From: Bacteriovorax sp. BSW11_IV
GTDB taxonomy: Bacteria; Bdellovibrionota; Bacteriovoracia; Bacteriovoracales; Bacteriovoracaceae
Reading direction: 5' to 3'
Assembly: GCF_000447755.1 (NCBI RefSeq)
Contig: NZ_AUNE01000004.1
Location: forward strand, 1 to 64,000
DNA length: 64,000 bases
Shown here: positions 1-7,421 of the stretch, one piece after another
How the letters are laid out: the number at the start of each line of letters is the position of its first letter
Position numbering within the stretch: the stretch's first letter is position 1
The notes under the pieces: model-generated
What the model saw: only the letters and a program-made list of their open reading frames with translations
The model's database searches: none
Told to the model about the DNA's origin: nothing
Made by a program: the position numbers and the translations under genes

Positions 1-2
1 AA

Positions 3-776
3 GTAAACGAAGTTCCAATGAAATCCCTAGTTGATGCTGCTAGTGCAACAGCAGTAAATATTTCTAATAGTAAAATGTATAAATCAGGTCGCTATACATA
101 CCTTAGATATTCTCCACTTTCAGTTGAGATGAATGTTTGTAAAGATGAAAGATATGCTGAGCAAAACGCTGTAGGACGTTGTTCAGGTTTCCTTGTTGCC
201 CCAGACATTCTCGTAACGGCCGGTCACTGCGTACGTGGACTTGATTGCTTAACAAGCTCTTGGGTATTCGGTTTCAATTCAGAAGAAGCTTCTGACAATG
301 TTGTTCCAAGTGAAAATGTCTATCAATGTGCTGAAGTTTTAACTTCGGTTCTTGATGGAGTTCAGAAGAAAGATTTCGCAGTTATTAGACTTGCAAGAAA
401 AGTTGAAGGTGTAACACCACTTTCATATAGAAAAGAAGGTAAAGTAGAAGATGAGGCGTCAATGACAATCATTGGAAACCCTTCTGGTCTTCCAACTAAA
501 GTTACTAAAAACGTACAAGTAAGAAACAACTCACCAGTTAATTACTTTGTAACAAATGCTGATACTTTTGGAGGAAACTCTGGTTCGGCAGTTATCAATG
601 ATGAGACAGGTTTAGTTGAAGGTATCCTTGTTAGAGGAGCAAAAGACTATGCTATGGACTACGCCGCTGGTTGTAACAGAGTAAATATCTGTGAAGACGT
701 TGATGGTTCAAATGGTTGTTTTGGAGAGAGTATCTCTAGAATCTCATCTGTAGAATTAGAAAAATATATCAAATAA
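3..776 (+). CDS. Trypsin-like (S1 family) serine protease, 5' truncated by window edge
   Basis: Chymotrypsin-fold protease, probably exported and acting on peptide bonds outside the cytoplasm. Counting from the first Met (base 18), the catalytic triad is visible as H70 in TAGHC, D119 in KKDFAVIRL and S188 in GGNSGS. Several Cys residues suggest disulfides. The reading frame is open to the window edge upstream of that Met (V-N-E-V-P-M), and no signal peptide follows it, so the true start and the export signal lie outside the window. A strong terminator follows, so it ends its transcript. Family assignment is secure; the substrate is unknown. In a predatory bacterium such an enzyme would fit prey digestion, which is inference. 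Confidence 0.85.
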   Translation, partial: VNEVPMKSLVDAASATAVNISNSKMYKSGRYTYLRYSPLSVEMNVCKDERYAEQNAVGRCSGFLVAPDILVTAGHCVRGLDCLTSSWVFGFNSEEASDNVVPSENVYQCAEVLTSVLDGVQKKDFAVIRLARKVEGVTPLSYRKEGKVEDEASMTIIGNPSGLPTKVTKNVQVRNNSPVNYFVTNADTFGGNSGSAVINDETGLVEGILVRGAKDYAMDYAAGCNRVNICEDVDGSNGCFGESISRISSVELEKYIK

Positions 777-821
777 TCAATTCTCTTTCACACGGAGAAA
801 CTTGACATCACAACACCAAAA

Positions 822-852
822 AAGACCCCTCGGATGAGGGGTCTTTTTTTTT
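822..852 (+). terminator. Intrinsic terminator of the S1 protease gene
   Basis: A perfect 10-bp stem (AAGACCCCTC with GAGGGGTCTT) closes a GGAT loop and is followed by a run of eight to nine T. This is a textbook Rho-independent terminator. Confidence 0.92.
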
Positions 853-856
853 CTGC

Positions 857-886
857 ATCTTCGGTTAAAATATTAAAAACGGAGAT
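857..886 (+). promoter_or_regulatory. Leader hairpin holding the SD of the pilin-like gene
   Basis: ATCTTCG (857-863) can pair along 7 bp, with one G-U, with CGGAGAT (880-886). The 3' arm contains the GGAG SD of the gene starting at 890. The 16-nt loop is AT-rich. The stem is short, so it is weak on its own; it is listed because the same geometry recurs elsewhere in the window. Confidence 0.3.
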
Positions 887-889
887 ATT

Positions 890-1678
890 ATGAAAAAGAC
901 TGGATTTTCACTCATCGAAGTCATGATGGTTCTTGCCATTATGGGTGTTGCAGCAGTTGGCTTTATGACTTTCATGAGAAATCAAAATAAAACGCAGAAA
1001 ACAATTATTTCCTCAGGGGAAATAAATATCTTAGTCAATGAAGTACGTGGTCATTTGGCCAAGGAAGAAATTTGCGTAAAATCATTTAAGGGTTTTAGGA
1101 TTACAAAAGATAAGCCTGTGCCCGTTGAGAAGATTCTAAAGTTCAATGATGAAGTGATGTACGAAATTGGAAAAATCTATGGCGATGCAAATGTCACTTT
1201 ATCTTCGATGTCACTTGTTGATTTTGATACGGACTCTAAAGATGGTTTAAGTGGTAGATTAAAATTGAAACTTGCTTTAGAGAGAAACGCAGAAGTCTAC
1301 GGCAATAAGACTATCAATAGAACAATTAATCTTGATGTCATGTTAGATGAGGGTGAGTTATTAGTGGATTGTTACCCTGCAGGTATGCAAAGAGCAATTG
1401 ATAATTCATCAAAGATTAAAGAGCTTCAACAAATGCAAGAGGCCGTAATGCAATTGATGGAGAAGTCTCAAAAAGGTGATAGTGGAGTTATTCCAAAAAA
1501 AGAAGAATCTAGATCCAATCAAAAAGAAGTGGAAAGTAGTGATAGACCCGCTCAAAAAGAAGAGTACAGAGAAGCTATTCCGCAATTACCTGATAATTTA
1601 CAAATCACAGAAGAACAAATGCAGCAAGGTCTAGAGCTGTTAAAGCAAATGATGGAGAAAATGCAGCAGGGAGAATAG
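890..1678 (+). CDS. Type IV pilin-like / pseudopilin protein
   Basis: The N-terminus MKKTGFSLIEVMMVLAIMG is a class III prepilin signal: a short basic leader, the G-F cleavage site, Glu at mature position 5 and a hydrophobic helix. It should be processed by a prepilin peptidase and join a type IV pilus or type II secretion pseudopilus. After a globular region with a few Cys comes a long charged, Gln-rich tail (residues about 180-262) likely to be helical and solvent exposed, which ordinary pilins lack. It stands alone, not in a pil/gsp operon, so its partner machine is unknown. The start is supported by GGAG five bases upstream. Confidence 0.8.
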   Translation: MKKTGFSLIEVMMVLAIMGVAAVGFMTFMRNQNKTQKTIISSGEINILVNEVRGHLAKEEICVKSFKGFRITKDKPVPVEKILKFNDEVMYEIGKIYGDANVTLSSMSLVDFDTDSKDGLSGRLKLKLALERNAEVYGNKTINRTINLDVMLDEGELLVDCYPAGMQRAIDNSSKIKELQQMQEAVMQLMEKSQKGDSGVIPKKEESRSNQKEVESSDRPAQKEEYREAIPQLPDNLQITEEQMQQGLELLKQMMEKMQQGE

Positions 1679-1687
1679 TCCCTGCTG
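1664..1687. terminator. Stem-loop between convergent genes
   Basis: CAGCAGGGA (1664-1672) and TCCCTGCTG (1679-1687) are perfectly complementary over 9 bp with a 6-nt loop that contains the pilin stop codon. The T-content downstream is weak on the plus strand. It is probably a shared terminator for the pilin-like gene and the convergent secreted-protein gene. Confidence 0.55.
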
Positions 1688-1694
1688 ATAATTA

Positions 1695-2156
1695 TTATTC
1701 AACAACTGAGCAATTAAGTGAAACGTTAGCGTTTAATTTTTTACCGCTTCTATAAATGAACTCTTTTGCAAAATTAATCTCAGTTGTATTACCTTCATTG
1801 AATCTGTGAGTAACACTAACTCCATTCACAACAATAGAGATTCCTTTTACATGCCAACTTTTATCTTGATGATTGTAGCTATTTAGAGGAACAAAAGTTA
1901 GATCCATCATTGCTCTTGTGTTGTTAACATCGCTTGATGGTGCAAGAGTAATACTACTTTTGTTATTTCGGTTAAGATCAACTGAGATAAGCTCACCATT
2001 AACAGTGATCGCCTCATCTTTTTCTAGAGTTGCAAAAGTTTTCTCCTGAATAAAACCAATATTCTTTGTTGTGTAAGTTGTAAAACATGAAAGTTGGTTT
2101 GAAGCATAAGATTGTATGCAAAGTAGAATTGCACTGACTGCTAAAAGTAGTTTCAT
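1695..2156 (-). CDS. Secreted protein of unknown function (153 aa)
   Basis: The N-terminal hydrophobic stretch MKLLLAVSAILLCIQSYASNQ is a Sec signal peptide with a probable SPaseI site after YAS, so the mature protein should be periplasmic or secreted. The rest is predicted beta-rich with two Cys (one near the mature N-terminus, one near the C-terminus) that could form a disulfide. I do not recognise a domain. A good SD (CGGAGG) precedes the ATG and sits in an inverted repeat. It is transcribed alone, convergent with the pilin-like gene. Confidence 0.7.
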   Translation of the reverse strand: MKLLLAVSAILLCIQSYASNQLSCFTTYTTKNIGFIQEKTFATLEKDEAITVNGELISVDLNRNNKSSITLAPSSDVNNTRAMMDLTFVPLNSYNHQDKSWHVKGISIVVNGVSVTHRFNEGNTTEINFAKEFIYRSGKKLNANVSLNCSVVE

Positions 2157-2159
2157 AAA

Positions 2160-2200
2160 TCCTCCGTTGGTTATGACAATTGATCTTATCCAATCGAGGA
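2160..2200 (-). promoter_or_regulatory. Leader hairpin holding the SD of the 153-aa secreted protein gene
   Basis: On the minus strand TCCTCGATTGG (2200-2190) faces CCAACGGAGGA (2170-2160). They form 5 bp, a 2x2 internal mismatch and 4 bp, around a 19-nt loop. The GGAGG SD lies in the 3' arm and the ATG follows three bases later. Imperfect stem; moderate support. Confidence 0.35.
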
Positions 2201-2254
2201 ATATTGGGTAGTAGGGCGGTAAGTTATATAAGACGTGTTTAGATTCTAGACAAA

Positions 2255-2569
2255 TTACTTTGAATTCTTATCTTCTTTCAGGTACTTAGGAATTAGGTCG
2301 ATATCAAATTTCTTGGCCAACTGAACTATCATTGGGATTGTTAGGGGGGCCAGAGGCAGTACGGCAAGCGTTCCTAGGCCCAGAGTTTTGAGAAAAGAGC
2401 GAAACTGGGCATTGGCAAGTTTCATATCGTCTTTACTTGCCTCACCCTGAGTGTAGCGCAAGTAAGTGCGAAGCATTTGCTTATTTTCCTTCGTCTCATG
2501 CTGAAGGGCACGCTTGATTAATTGTAGAGTTTCGCGAATTTTTGATTCGATTTTTTCTTTTAAGCTCAT
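2255..2569 (-). CDS. Small LETM1-like hydrophobic protein
   Basis: I chose the ATG at 2569 (MSLKEKIESK) over a start twelve codons upstream because it overlaps the stop of the preceding gene as ATGA, indicating translational coupling. The 104-residue product has an amphipathic, charged N-terminal half and a segment resembling the LETM1 signature (FRSFLKTLGLGTLAVLPLAP, then LTIPMIVQLAKKF). The LETM1 family is associated with membrane ion homeostasis in mitochondria; bacterial homologues are poorly characterised. The similarity is by eye and the function is open. Confidence 0.6.
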   Translation of the reverse strand: MSLKEKIESKIRETLQLIKRALQHETKENKQMLRTYLRYTQGEASKDDMKLANAQFRSFLKTLGLGTLAVLPLAPLTIPMIVQLAKKFDIDLIPKYLKEDKNSK

Positions 2570-2856
2570 TGCTTTAAGTCTGAACCAGGTAAACAAACGG
2601 CACATCCAAGACCTTCTGTGATATCGTGGCTTTTGATTTCCTCATCGATCATCTCTCGCAGATCATCAATGGATTCACTACTTGCACCTAGAGTGGTGGC
2701 CAGTGTTTCTGGGCATGAAGGCGCGTCTATCTTTATATCAAGACCCATTGACTCCATTTTTTCGGCGTAGTCATAGGCCTTATCAATGTCAGCAATGTCA
2801 CATGAAAAGAGCACTTCGCCAGAATGAATTTCAATGACTTTTACAGCTTTTGCCAT
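2566..2856 (-). CDS. Conserved-looking small cytoplasmic protein (96 aa), unknown
   Basis: A soluble acidic protein with no signal peptide. It begins with a short beta-rich segment (KVIEIHSGEVLFSCDIADID) followed by helices, and ends in a GCAVCLPGSDLKQ tail. That CxxC pair, with Cys earlier in the chain, could bind metal or be redox active. I do not recognise the family. It is translationally coupled to the LETM1-like gene downstream, so the two products probably act together. A GGGG element about nine bases upstream may act as SD. Confidence 0.6.
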   Translation of the reverse strand: MAKAVKVIEIHSGEVLFSCDIADIDKAYDYAEKMESMGLDIKIDAPSCPETLATTLGASSESIDDLREMIDEEIKSHDITEGLGCAVCLPGSDLKQ

Positions 2857-2945
2857 GTAGAGTTACCCCATTTTTATTTTGCACACCTATCTAGTATAAT
2901 GTTATTAATACAATGTGCTAACTAATGAGACAAGGGCCAGCGCTC

Positions 2946-3293
2946 ATGAAAAAAATTTATTTTATTGAACGAGATCGCTTTTTAAGAGAATTCTACGAAG
3001 GCTTTGGAAAGAAGTATGGAGTAGAGTGCTACACTGATGATAGTGGGATCGAGTCAACGTATATCATCAAAGATATGGCCCCAGATGTAATCTCACTTGA
3101 CGTAAAAACGGCCATTGAAGTTGGTCTAGATGAAATGATGAACGTATTAAATGAAGAAGTCATTTCGCAGATTCCTGTTGTGCTCATTCAAAATCCAGAC
3201 GAAGATCTGCCTGAGGTTCTAGCGAAAAGAGCTAAAAAGGTACTTGTTCGACCATTGGCCATTGAACGTTTGATTGATGACTTATTGGAGTAG
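2946..3293 (+). CDS. Stand-alone response-regulator receiver domain
   Basis: About 115 residues, one CheY-like receiver and nothing else. The acidic pocket is E-R-D near residues 7-9, the probable phospho-acceptor Asp is in DVISLDVKT, and the switch region ends VLVRPLAIERL, where the usual Lys-Pro is Arg-Pro. The K to R change could alter phosphorylation signalling. I use the ATG at 2946 because the upstream ATG would add an atypical MRQGPAL extension before the first beta strand. No kinase is adjacent. A TATAAT at 2895-2900 is a possible -10 element. Confidence 0.7.
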   Translation: MKKIYFIERDRFLREFYEGFGKKYGVECYTDDSGIESTYIIKDMAPDVISLDVKTAIEVGLDEMMNVLNEEVISQIPVVLIQNPDEDLPEVLAKRAKKVLVRPLAIERLIDDLLE

Positions 3294-3299
3294 GGCGAA

Positions 3300-3395
3300 G
3301 TGGATAAGGAAATTCTTTTTATTATTGGTGGCGTTGCTCTTACTTTGATTATTTTCGGAGCAACGATTTACATGAAAATGACGGGTTCATTTTAG
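3300..3395 (+). CDS. 31-residue single-span membrane protein
   Basis: A GTG start at 3300, with GGAG (3287-3290) nine bases upstream, opens a frame of 31 codons ending TAG. The product is a short polar head (MDKEI), about 20 hydrophobic residues (LFIIGGVALTLIIFGATIYM) and a KMTGSF tail, so a small inner-membrane protein. It starts five bases after the receiver stop codon, implying co-transcription and perhaps a shared role. Its last four bases overlap the end of the convergent gene. No family is recognised; the support is the SD, the spacing and the clean transmembrane segment. Confidence 0.5.
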   Translation: MDKEILFIIGGVALTLIIFGATIYMKMTGSF

Positions 3396-3811
3396 CGAGG
3401 AAGTATAATCTTCCAAATTTCATCTGTATTTTGATCAGAGACAATTAGTGTCTCTTTTTTTATTTCCCATTTTGGCTGAATAAGTTTTACTTTCGCCATT
3501 GTAAAATACTTGTATGGAAAATCTCCAAGAAACTTATCACTTTTCTCATCCCAGACAACAGCTCTTTTAATTGTGATGGGTACGTAGGTGCCTGCAGTTC
3601 CTGAATTATAGACTAGAAGTTTGATATTTCCACGATAAGAGATCGTCTCTTCATACTCGGGAACTCCGCCATTACTTTCGATCTGATAAAATGTATCGCT
3701 ATTCTTTTTACTGACGAGGAGAAAAAAACCTTCTCTCTCAACAACTTTCCAGTCGTTGGCCATTGAGGAAAAAGAGAAAATAAGAGTTAATAAACATACT
3801 AATGATTTCAT
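3392..3811 (-). CDS. Secreted protein of unknown function (139 aa)
   Basis: A signal peptide (MKSLVCLLTLIFSFSSMAND) with an A-N-D cleavage region targets it to the periplasm or beyond. The mature part is about 120 residues of predicted beta strands with many aromatic residues and no Cys. I recognise no domain. Its ATG overlaps the stop of the SleB-like gene (ATGA, 3808-3811), so the two are translated together and may cooperate in the envelope. Confidence 0.7.
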   Translation of the reverse strand: MKSLVCLLTLIFSFSSMANDWKVVEREGFFLLVSKKNSDTFYQIESNGGVPEYEETISYRGNIKLLVYNSGTAGTYVPITIKRAVVWDEKSDKFLGDFPYKYFTMAKVKLIQPKWEIKKETLIVSDQNTDEIWKIILPR

Positions 3812-5190
3812 CTTTGTACCTTCCTAATGTCATCAGCTTTCTTTCTAAAAGAAGATAACTTAAAACTCCATGCTACGTCTTTGTAAAAATTGTGTCTTTT
3901 TCTTTTTGCAGAAACTTTCACATCATTAATTTGAATATTCATAGGTCTTCTACCATGAGACCAAGTCGCGGTTGTTACATATTCACGGTGATAGTGATAA
4001 ACGTTATCAATATCACTAGGGGGTTTGTAGCTAGAGTTTTTAAATTTAATGAAAGCTTCTACTGAAGTACGAGTGTACTTACATTTCGAAGAACAAGAAA
4101 GTGCTGTTTTCCAATTGTGGTCATTGTTGTTGTACATAGAAAATTGCCAAGGTTGAAGGGCCGCATCCAAATCAGTTGCAGTCTCATGACCGTATTTTCT
4201 TGCGTAGTCTCTTCTGTTGCGGACAACTTTCATCACGGCGACCATTTCTTCAAGGGGAGGAGTCAAAATACCCGCTTCACCAAATGCTGTTAGAGTAAGT
4301 GCCGCAAATTCCTGTTCTTTAGGATTAAGTTTTAAGAAAAGATTTGTAAAAATTGAACTGCGGTTAATTAATGTCCCGTCTCGTCTTTTGTTGCCAGCGA
4401 TGACAACATCTTTGATTGATTGAAGACATTTTCCTAGTTCTTCTTTGTCTTGGTATGAAACATCTCTTGCTAGGACCTTGCAGTGAGGGAGCCAGTCTTT
4501 TTCATCCAATACCTCAACCTCTTTCCCAACAAGATCAGTTATATCTTCTTTGTTACATTGCTCAAGAAAGGAAGTAAGAGTACTTGGGTCTAGAATATCA
4601 TGCATTTTTTCAAGTCTACGCGGTGTTTGCTTGATCACATAATATCTGATTCCTCGACTATCATACATAGGCTTTTTATAACTGACGTAAGCGCCACCTT
4701 GATCATCCTCAGTTGAAATTTGATATTCACCTGAACGAATCTTGTCCCAGATTTGATCTTCATTTTCTTTTTCAAATTTGTTTAAACCTACAAGGTGTGA
4801 TGTATTTGTAAAAAACTTTTTGAAATCTCTTTGATTTGGAGCAATTGATTTTCCTTGCTGGTCGTAGAGATTGATTACTCGAGCTTGAGGGTCTTTGTGG
4901 TAATAAATCCATCCGATGCGTCCGAAGTTTGGACCAGAAGTGATTTTTATTTTTAATCCAACACCTTTACTTTTATTGGCATCAACTTCTAAAATTTCGG
5001 CCTCTACACCTTTAGTGAGAAATCCTATTACATAGCTTTTACCACTAAAGTAGCTTTGAGAGCGCAAAGTTACGTTCTTCTTGATAACAAGTTTAGTTGG
5101 AATCTGAAGTGCCTCGGCCGCAAAGGTCGAGAAAATTATAAAAAATAGGATTAAATACTTTTTAAACACGATAGCTCTCTTTTCGAACAA
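3808..5190 (-). CDS. Secreted SH3-like plus cell-wall hydrolase (SleB-type) protein
   Basis: An export signal at residues 1-29 (hydrophobic KKYLILFFIIFSTFAAEALQ) is followed by a bacterial SH3-like segment (about 35-100) and an unassigned middle. The C-terminal region around 290-430 resembles the SleB/CwlJ hydrolase family: LTLTAFGEAG with the conserved Glu, then VVRNRRD and WQFSMYN. Such proteins cleave peptidoglycan; here probably periplasmic wall remodelling. The start is uncertain: TTG at 5190 has GGAG four bases upstream, but GTG at 5169 would also leave a complete signal peptide. The stop overlaps the next gene's ATG. Confidence 0.75.
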   Translation of the reverse strand: MFEKRAIVFKKYLILFFIIFSTFAAEALQIPTKLVIKKNVTLRSQSYFSGKSYVIGFLTKGVEAEILEVDANKSKGVGLKIKITSGPNFGRIGWIYYHKDPQARVINLYDQQGKSIAPNQRDFKKFFTNTSHLVGLNKFEKENEDQIWDKIRSGEYQISTEDDQGGAYVSYKKPMYDSRGIRYYVIKQTPRRLEKMHDILDPSTLTSFLEQCNKEDITDLVGKEVEVLDEKDWLPHCKVLARDVSYQDKEELGKCLQSIKDVVIAGNKRRDGTLINRSSIFTNLFLKLNPKEQEFAALTLTAFGEAGILTPPLEEMVAVMKVVRNRRDYARKYGHETATDLDAALQPWQFSMYNNNDHNWKTALSCSSKCKYTRTSVEAFIKFKNSSYKPPSDIDNVYHYHREYVTTATWSHGRRPMNIQINDVKVSAKRKRHNFYKDVAWSFKLSSFRKKADDIRKVQR

Positions 5191-5206
5191 ATTTCTCCAG
5201 AGAGCT
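5173..5206 (-). promoter_or_regulatory. Hairpin around the start region of the SleB-like gene
   Basis: AGCTCTCT and AGAGAGCT form a perfect 8-bp inverted repeat with an 18-nt loop. The loop contains a GGAG SD and the TTG at 5190; the 3' arm ends three bases before the alternative GTG at 5169. Depending on which start is used the structure either displays or hides the initiation site. Confidence 0.35.
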
Positions 5207-5239
5207 TATCGGTTAAATGATCAAAATCTAAAGGGATTG

Positions 5240-6559
5240 TTACAATTCACTAGGCCTTTCATCCTCTGGTCCAAGGATGAAATTCTGTAGGCCTAAAGGG
5301 TTGAAAATAAAGGCCGGAACACGAATTCGATAGAAGATCCCTGTTTCGTGATTCACTGTACTCATTACGTTGGTTTTGCTCGCAATCTGGGCGTGAGCAT
5401 CTCCACGGTCGTAGGGAATAAAGAGATCATAATGCTCTTGTTTATCTAGGAAGTAGTTAATGATGTACTTTCTAAGATTGTCCATATCATCTTTTTCATA
5501 GCTACTAACAAGAAAGCTATTCTCGTATGAGCGAGAAATAATCTTTCCTTTGAGTGGGTCTTCAAGTTGATCTTTTTTGTTAAAGACGATGATGCGATCT
5601 TTGGCCCCAAGGTTCAATTCATCAAGAACTGAATTTGTTACTTCAAGATGTTTTTTGAAGTGCGGATCAGAGATGTCGCAGACAATGACAAGAAGGTCAG
5701 CCTCTAGAGCAGATTCAAGTGTTGTTTTGAAACCATCAATTAACGTATTGGGTAAGTTTGAAATGAAACCTACTGTATCGATAAGGATCATTGGTGGTTT
5801 AGTGTCAGGGTTTAACATACGATATGTTGAATCCAGTGTCGCAAAAAGCTTATTCTCTTCAAGAACATTAACTCGACACAGGCGATTCATCACTGAAGAT
5901 TTTCCTGCGTTTGTATAGCCAACAAGTGCAGCCGTTACAGCTTTGTTTTGTCTTCTTTTTCTTTGTTGCTCGCGCGATTTTTGCATTTCAACGAGTTCTT
6001 TTTTAAAGAACTCAATACGCTCACGAATGATTCTTCTATCGAGCTCGATCTGCTGTTCACCCTCTCCACCACGCACACCGATACCACCTCTTTGACGACC
6101 AAGGTGACTCCAAAAACCTGAAAGTCTTGGGAGAATGTATTGAAGACGTGCGATTTCAATTTGAATTCTTGCTTCATTGGTTCTGGCGTGTTCTGAGAAA
6201 ATTTCTAGAATAATGTGACAACGATCTACTACAGATAGCCCTGAAATCTTCTTAATATTTCTTATTTGGCTTGCCGTTAACTCGCAGTCAAAGACAAGAA
6301 GTGTCGAGCCTTCTTCTTTAGCCGCTTCGGCAATTTCTTCAATTTTTCCTGAGCCTAGAATTGTTGCTGGATCAACGGTCTTCTTGTTTTGGATATAAGA
6401 CTCACCAGCTTCAATCCCCAGTGTTCTTAGAAGTTCTCTTAACTCTGTTAGAGATCTTTCTGTTTCATTAATTGTTGCGTGTTCTTTAAAACTTGGACAC
6501 ACGAGAGAAACAAGAGACGCCTTAGCTTCTCTTGAAATAAAAAATTCATTATCAAGCAT
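5240..6559 (-). CDS. hflX: HflX ribosome-associated GTPase
   Basis: 439 residues, a normal HflX length. The N-terminal HflX domain includes the glycine-rich GGIGVRGGEGEQQIELDRR (158-176) and the coiled linker. The G domain shows G1 GYTNAGKSS (214-222), G3 DTVGF (261-265) and G4 NKKD. HflX binds the 50S subunit and splits stalled or hibernating ribosomes, for example after heat stress. The start overlaps the end of panC by 8 bp, so it is the last gene of a coaBC-panC-hflX unit. That coupling with pantothenate genes is probably just shared transcription. Confidence 0.95.
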   Translation of the reverse strand: MLDNEFFISREAKASLVSLVCPSFKEHATINETERSLTELRELLRTLGIEAGESYIQNKKTVDPATILGSGKIEEIAEAAKEEGSTLLVFDCELTASQIRNIKKISGLSVVDRCHIILEIFSEHARTNEARIQIEIARLQYILPRLSGFWSHLGRQRGGIGVRGGEGEQQIELDRRIIRERIEFFKKELVEMQKSREQQRKRRQNKAVTAALVGYTNAGKSSVMNRLCRVNVLEENKLFATLDSTYRMLNPDTKPPMILIDTVGFISNLPNTLIDGFKTTLESALEADLLVIVCDISDPHFKKHLEVTNSVLDELNLGAKDRIIVFNKKDQLEDPLKGKIISRSYENSFLVSSYEKDDMDNLRKYIINYFLDKQEHYDLFIPYDRGDAHAQIASKTNVMSTVNHETGIFYRIRVPAFIFNPLGLQNFILGPEDERPSEL

Positions 6560-7421
6560 AAATTATATCTACTAATAGGTTATCGATTAATCGAGTTTGG
6601 TTAATTTTATATGCACCAGCAACAACAACTTTATTTGTTTCTGGTCCAACTTCTTTTAAATTATTTGCGTCTAAAACTTCAAGATAGTCCCATCTTGAAT
6701 TTTTTTGCTCTTGTTCAAGAATGAGATTGATGGCAGCAAAGGCATCAGTGAATGAGCCTTTTTGTAGTTCTGTTTTAATCTTATTTAAAGTTTTGTTCAA
6801 ATGTAAGGCCAATATCTTTTCATCATCACTGAGATATTGATTTCTAGATGATAGAGCAAGTCCTTCAGCACTTCTTGCAATATCACAAGTTATAATCTCC
6901 AGGTCGAGATCAAGATTCTTTGCCATGGTTTTTATGACTAGTACTTGTTGATAATCTTTTTGGCCAAAATAGGCCTTTGTGGGTTTAGTTAATGAAAAGA
7001 GTTTGTAAACTACAGTGGCCACTCCTTGAAAGTGACCTGGTCTTTTCGCTCCACAAAGAACATCAGTGATTTCTGTTACATTTATAAATGTATGAAAATT
7101 ATCGCCGTAAACTTCTGCAGTTGATGAAGGGGCAAAGATATAGACTGGCCTTTCAATTTTTTCTAAGCTCATCATTTCTTTGATTTTTTCAACATCCTGC
7201 TCAAGAGTTCTTGGGTATTTGTCGAAATCTTCATTTGGACCAAATTGCGTTGGGTTTACAAAGATTGTAATCACGGCGCAGTCATTTTCTTTTAGAGCTT
7301 TATTCAAAAGTCCAAGATGCCCAGAATGTAGATTTCCCATTGTTGGAACAAGCCCAACAGAGCCGTTGATCGTTTTTCTTAGATTTGAAAACTCTGATCT
7401 CGATTTAATTAATTGTATCAT
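6552..7421 (-). CDS. panC: Pantothenate synthetase (PanC)
   Basis: Joins pantoate and beta-alanine with ATP to give pantothenate, in the cytoplasm. The family signatures are all present: PTMGNLHSGHLGL (HxGH nucleotide-binding motif), FVNPTQFGPNEDFDKYPRT, GAKRPGHFQGVATVV, YFGQKDYQQ and LALSSRNQYLS (KMSKS-like). 289 residues is the usual length. It overlaps coaBC by 4 bp upstream and hflX by 8 bp downstream. With panB and the KARI-like gene nearby, the route from ketoisovalerate to pantothenate is nearly complete; no panD for beta-alanine is seen here. Confidence 0.96.
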   Translation of the reverse strand: MIQLIKSRSEFSNLRKTINGSVGLVPTMGNLHSGHLGLLNKALKENDCAVITIFVNPTQFGPNEDFDKYPRTLEQDVEKIKEMMSLEKIERPVYIFAPSSTAEVYGDNFHTFINVTEITDVLCGAKRPGHFQGVATVVYKLFSLTKPTKAYFGQKDYQQVLVIKTMAKNLDLDLEIITCDIARSAEGLALSSRNQYLSDDEKILALHLNKTLNKIKTELQKGSFTDAFAAINLILEQEQKNSRWDYLEVLDANNLKEVGPETNKVVVAGAYKINQTRLIDNLLVDIIYA

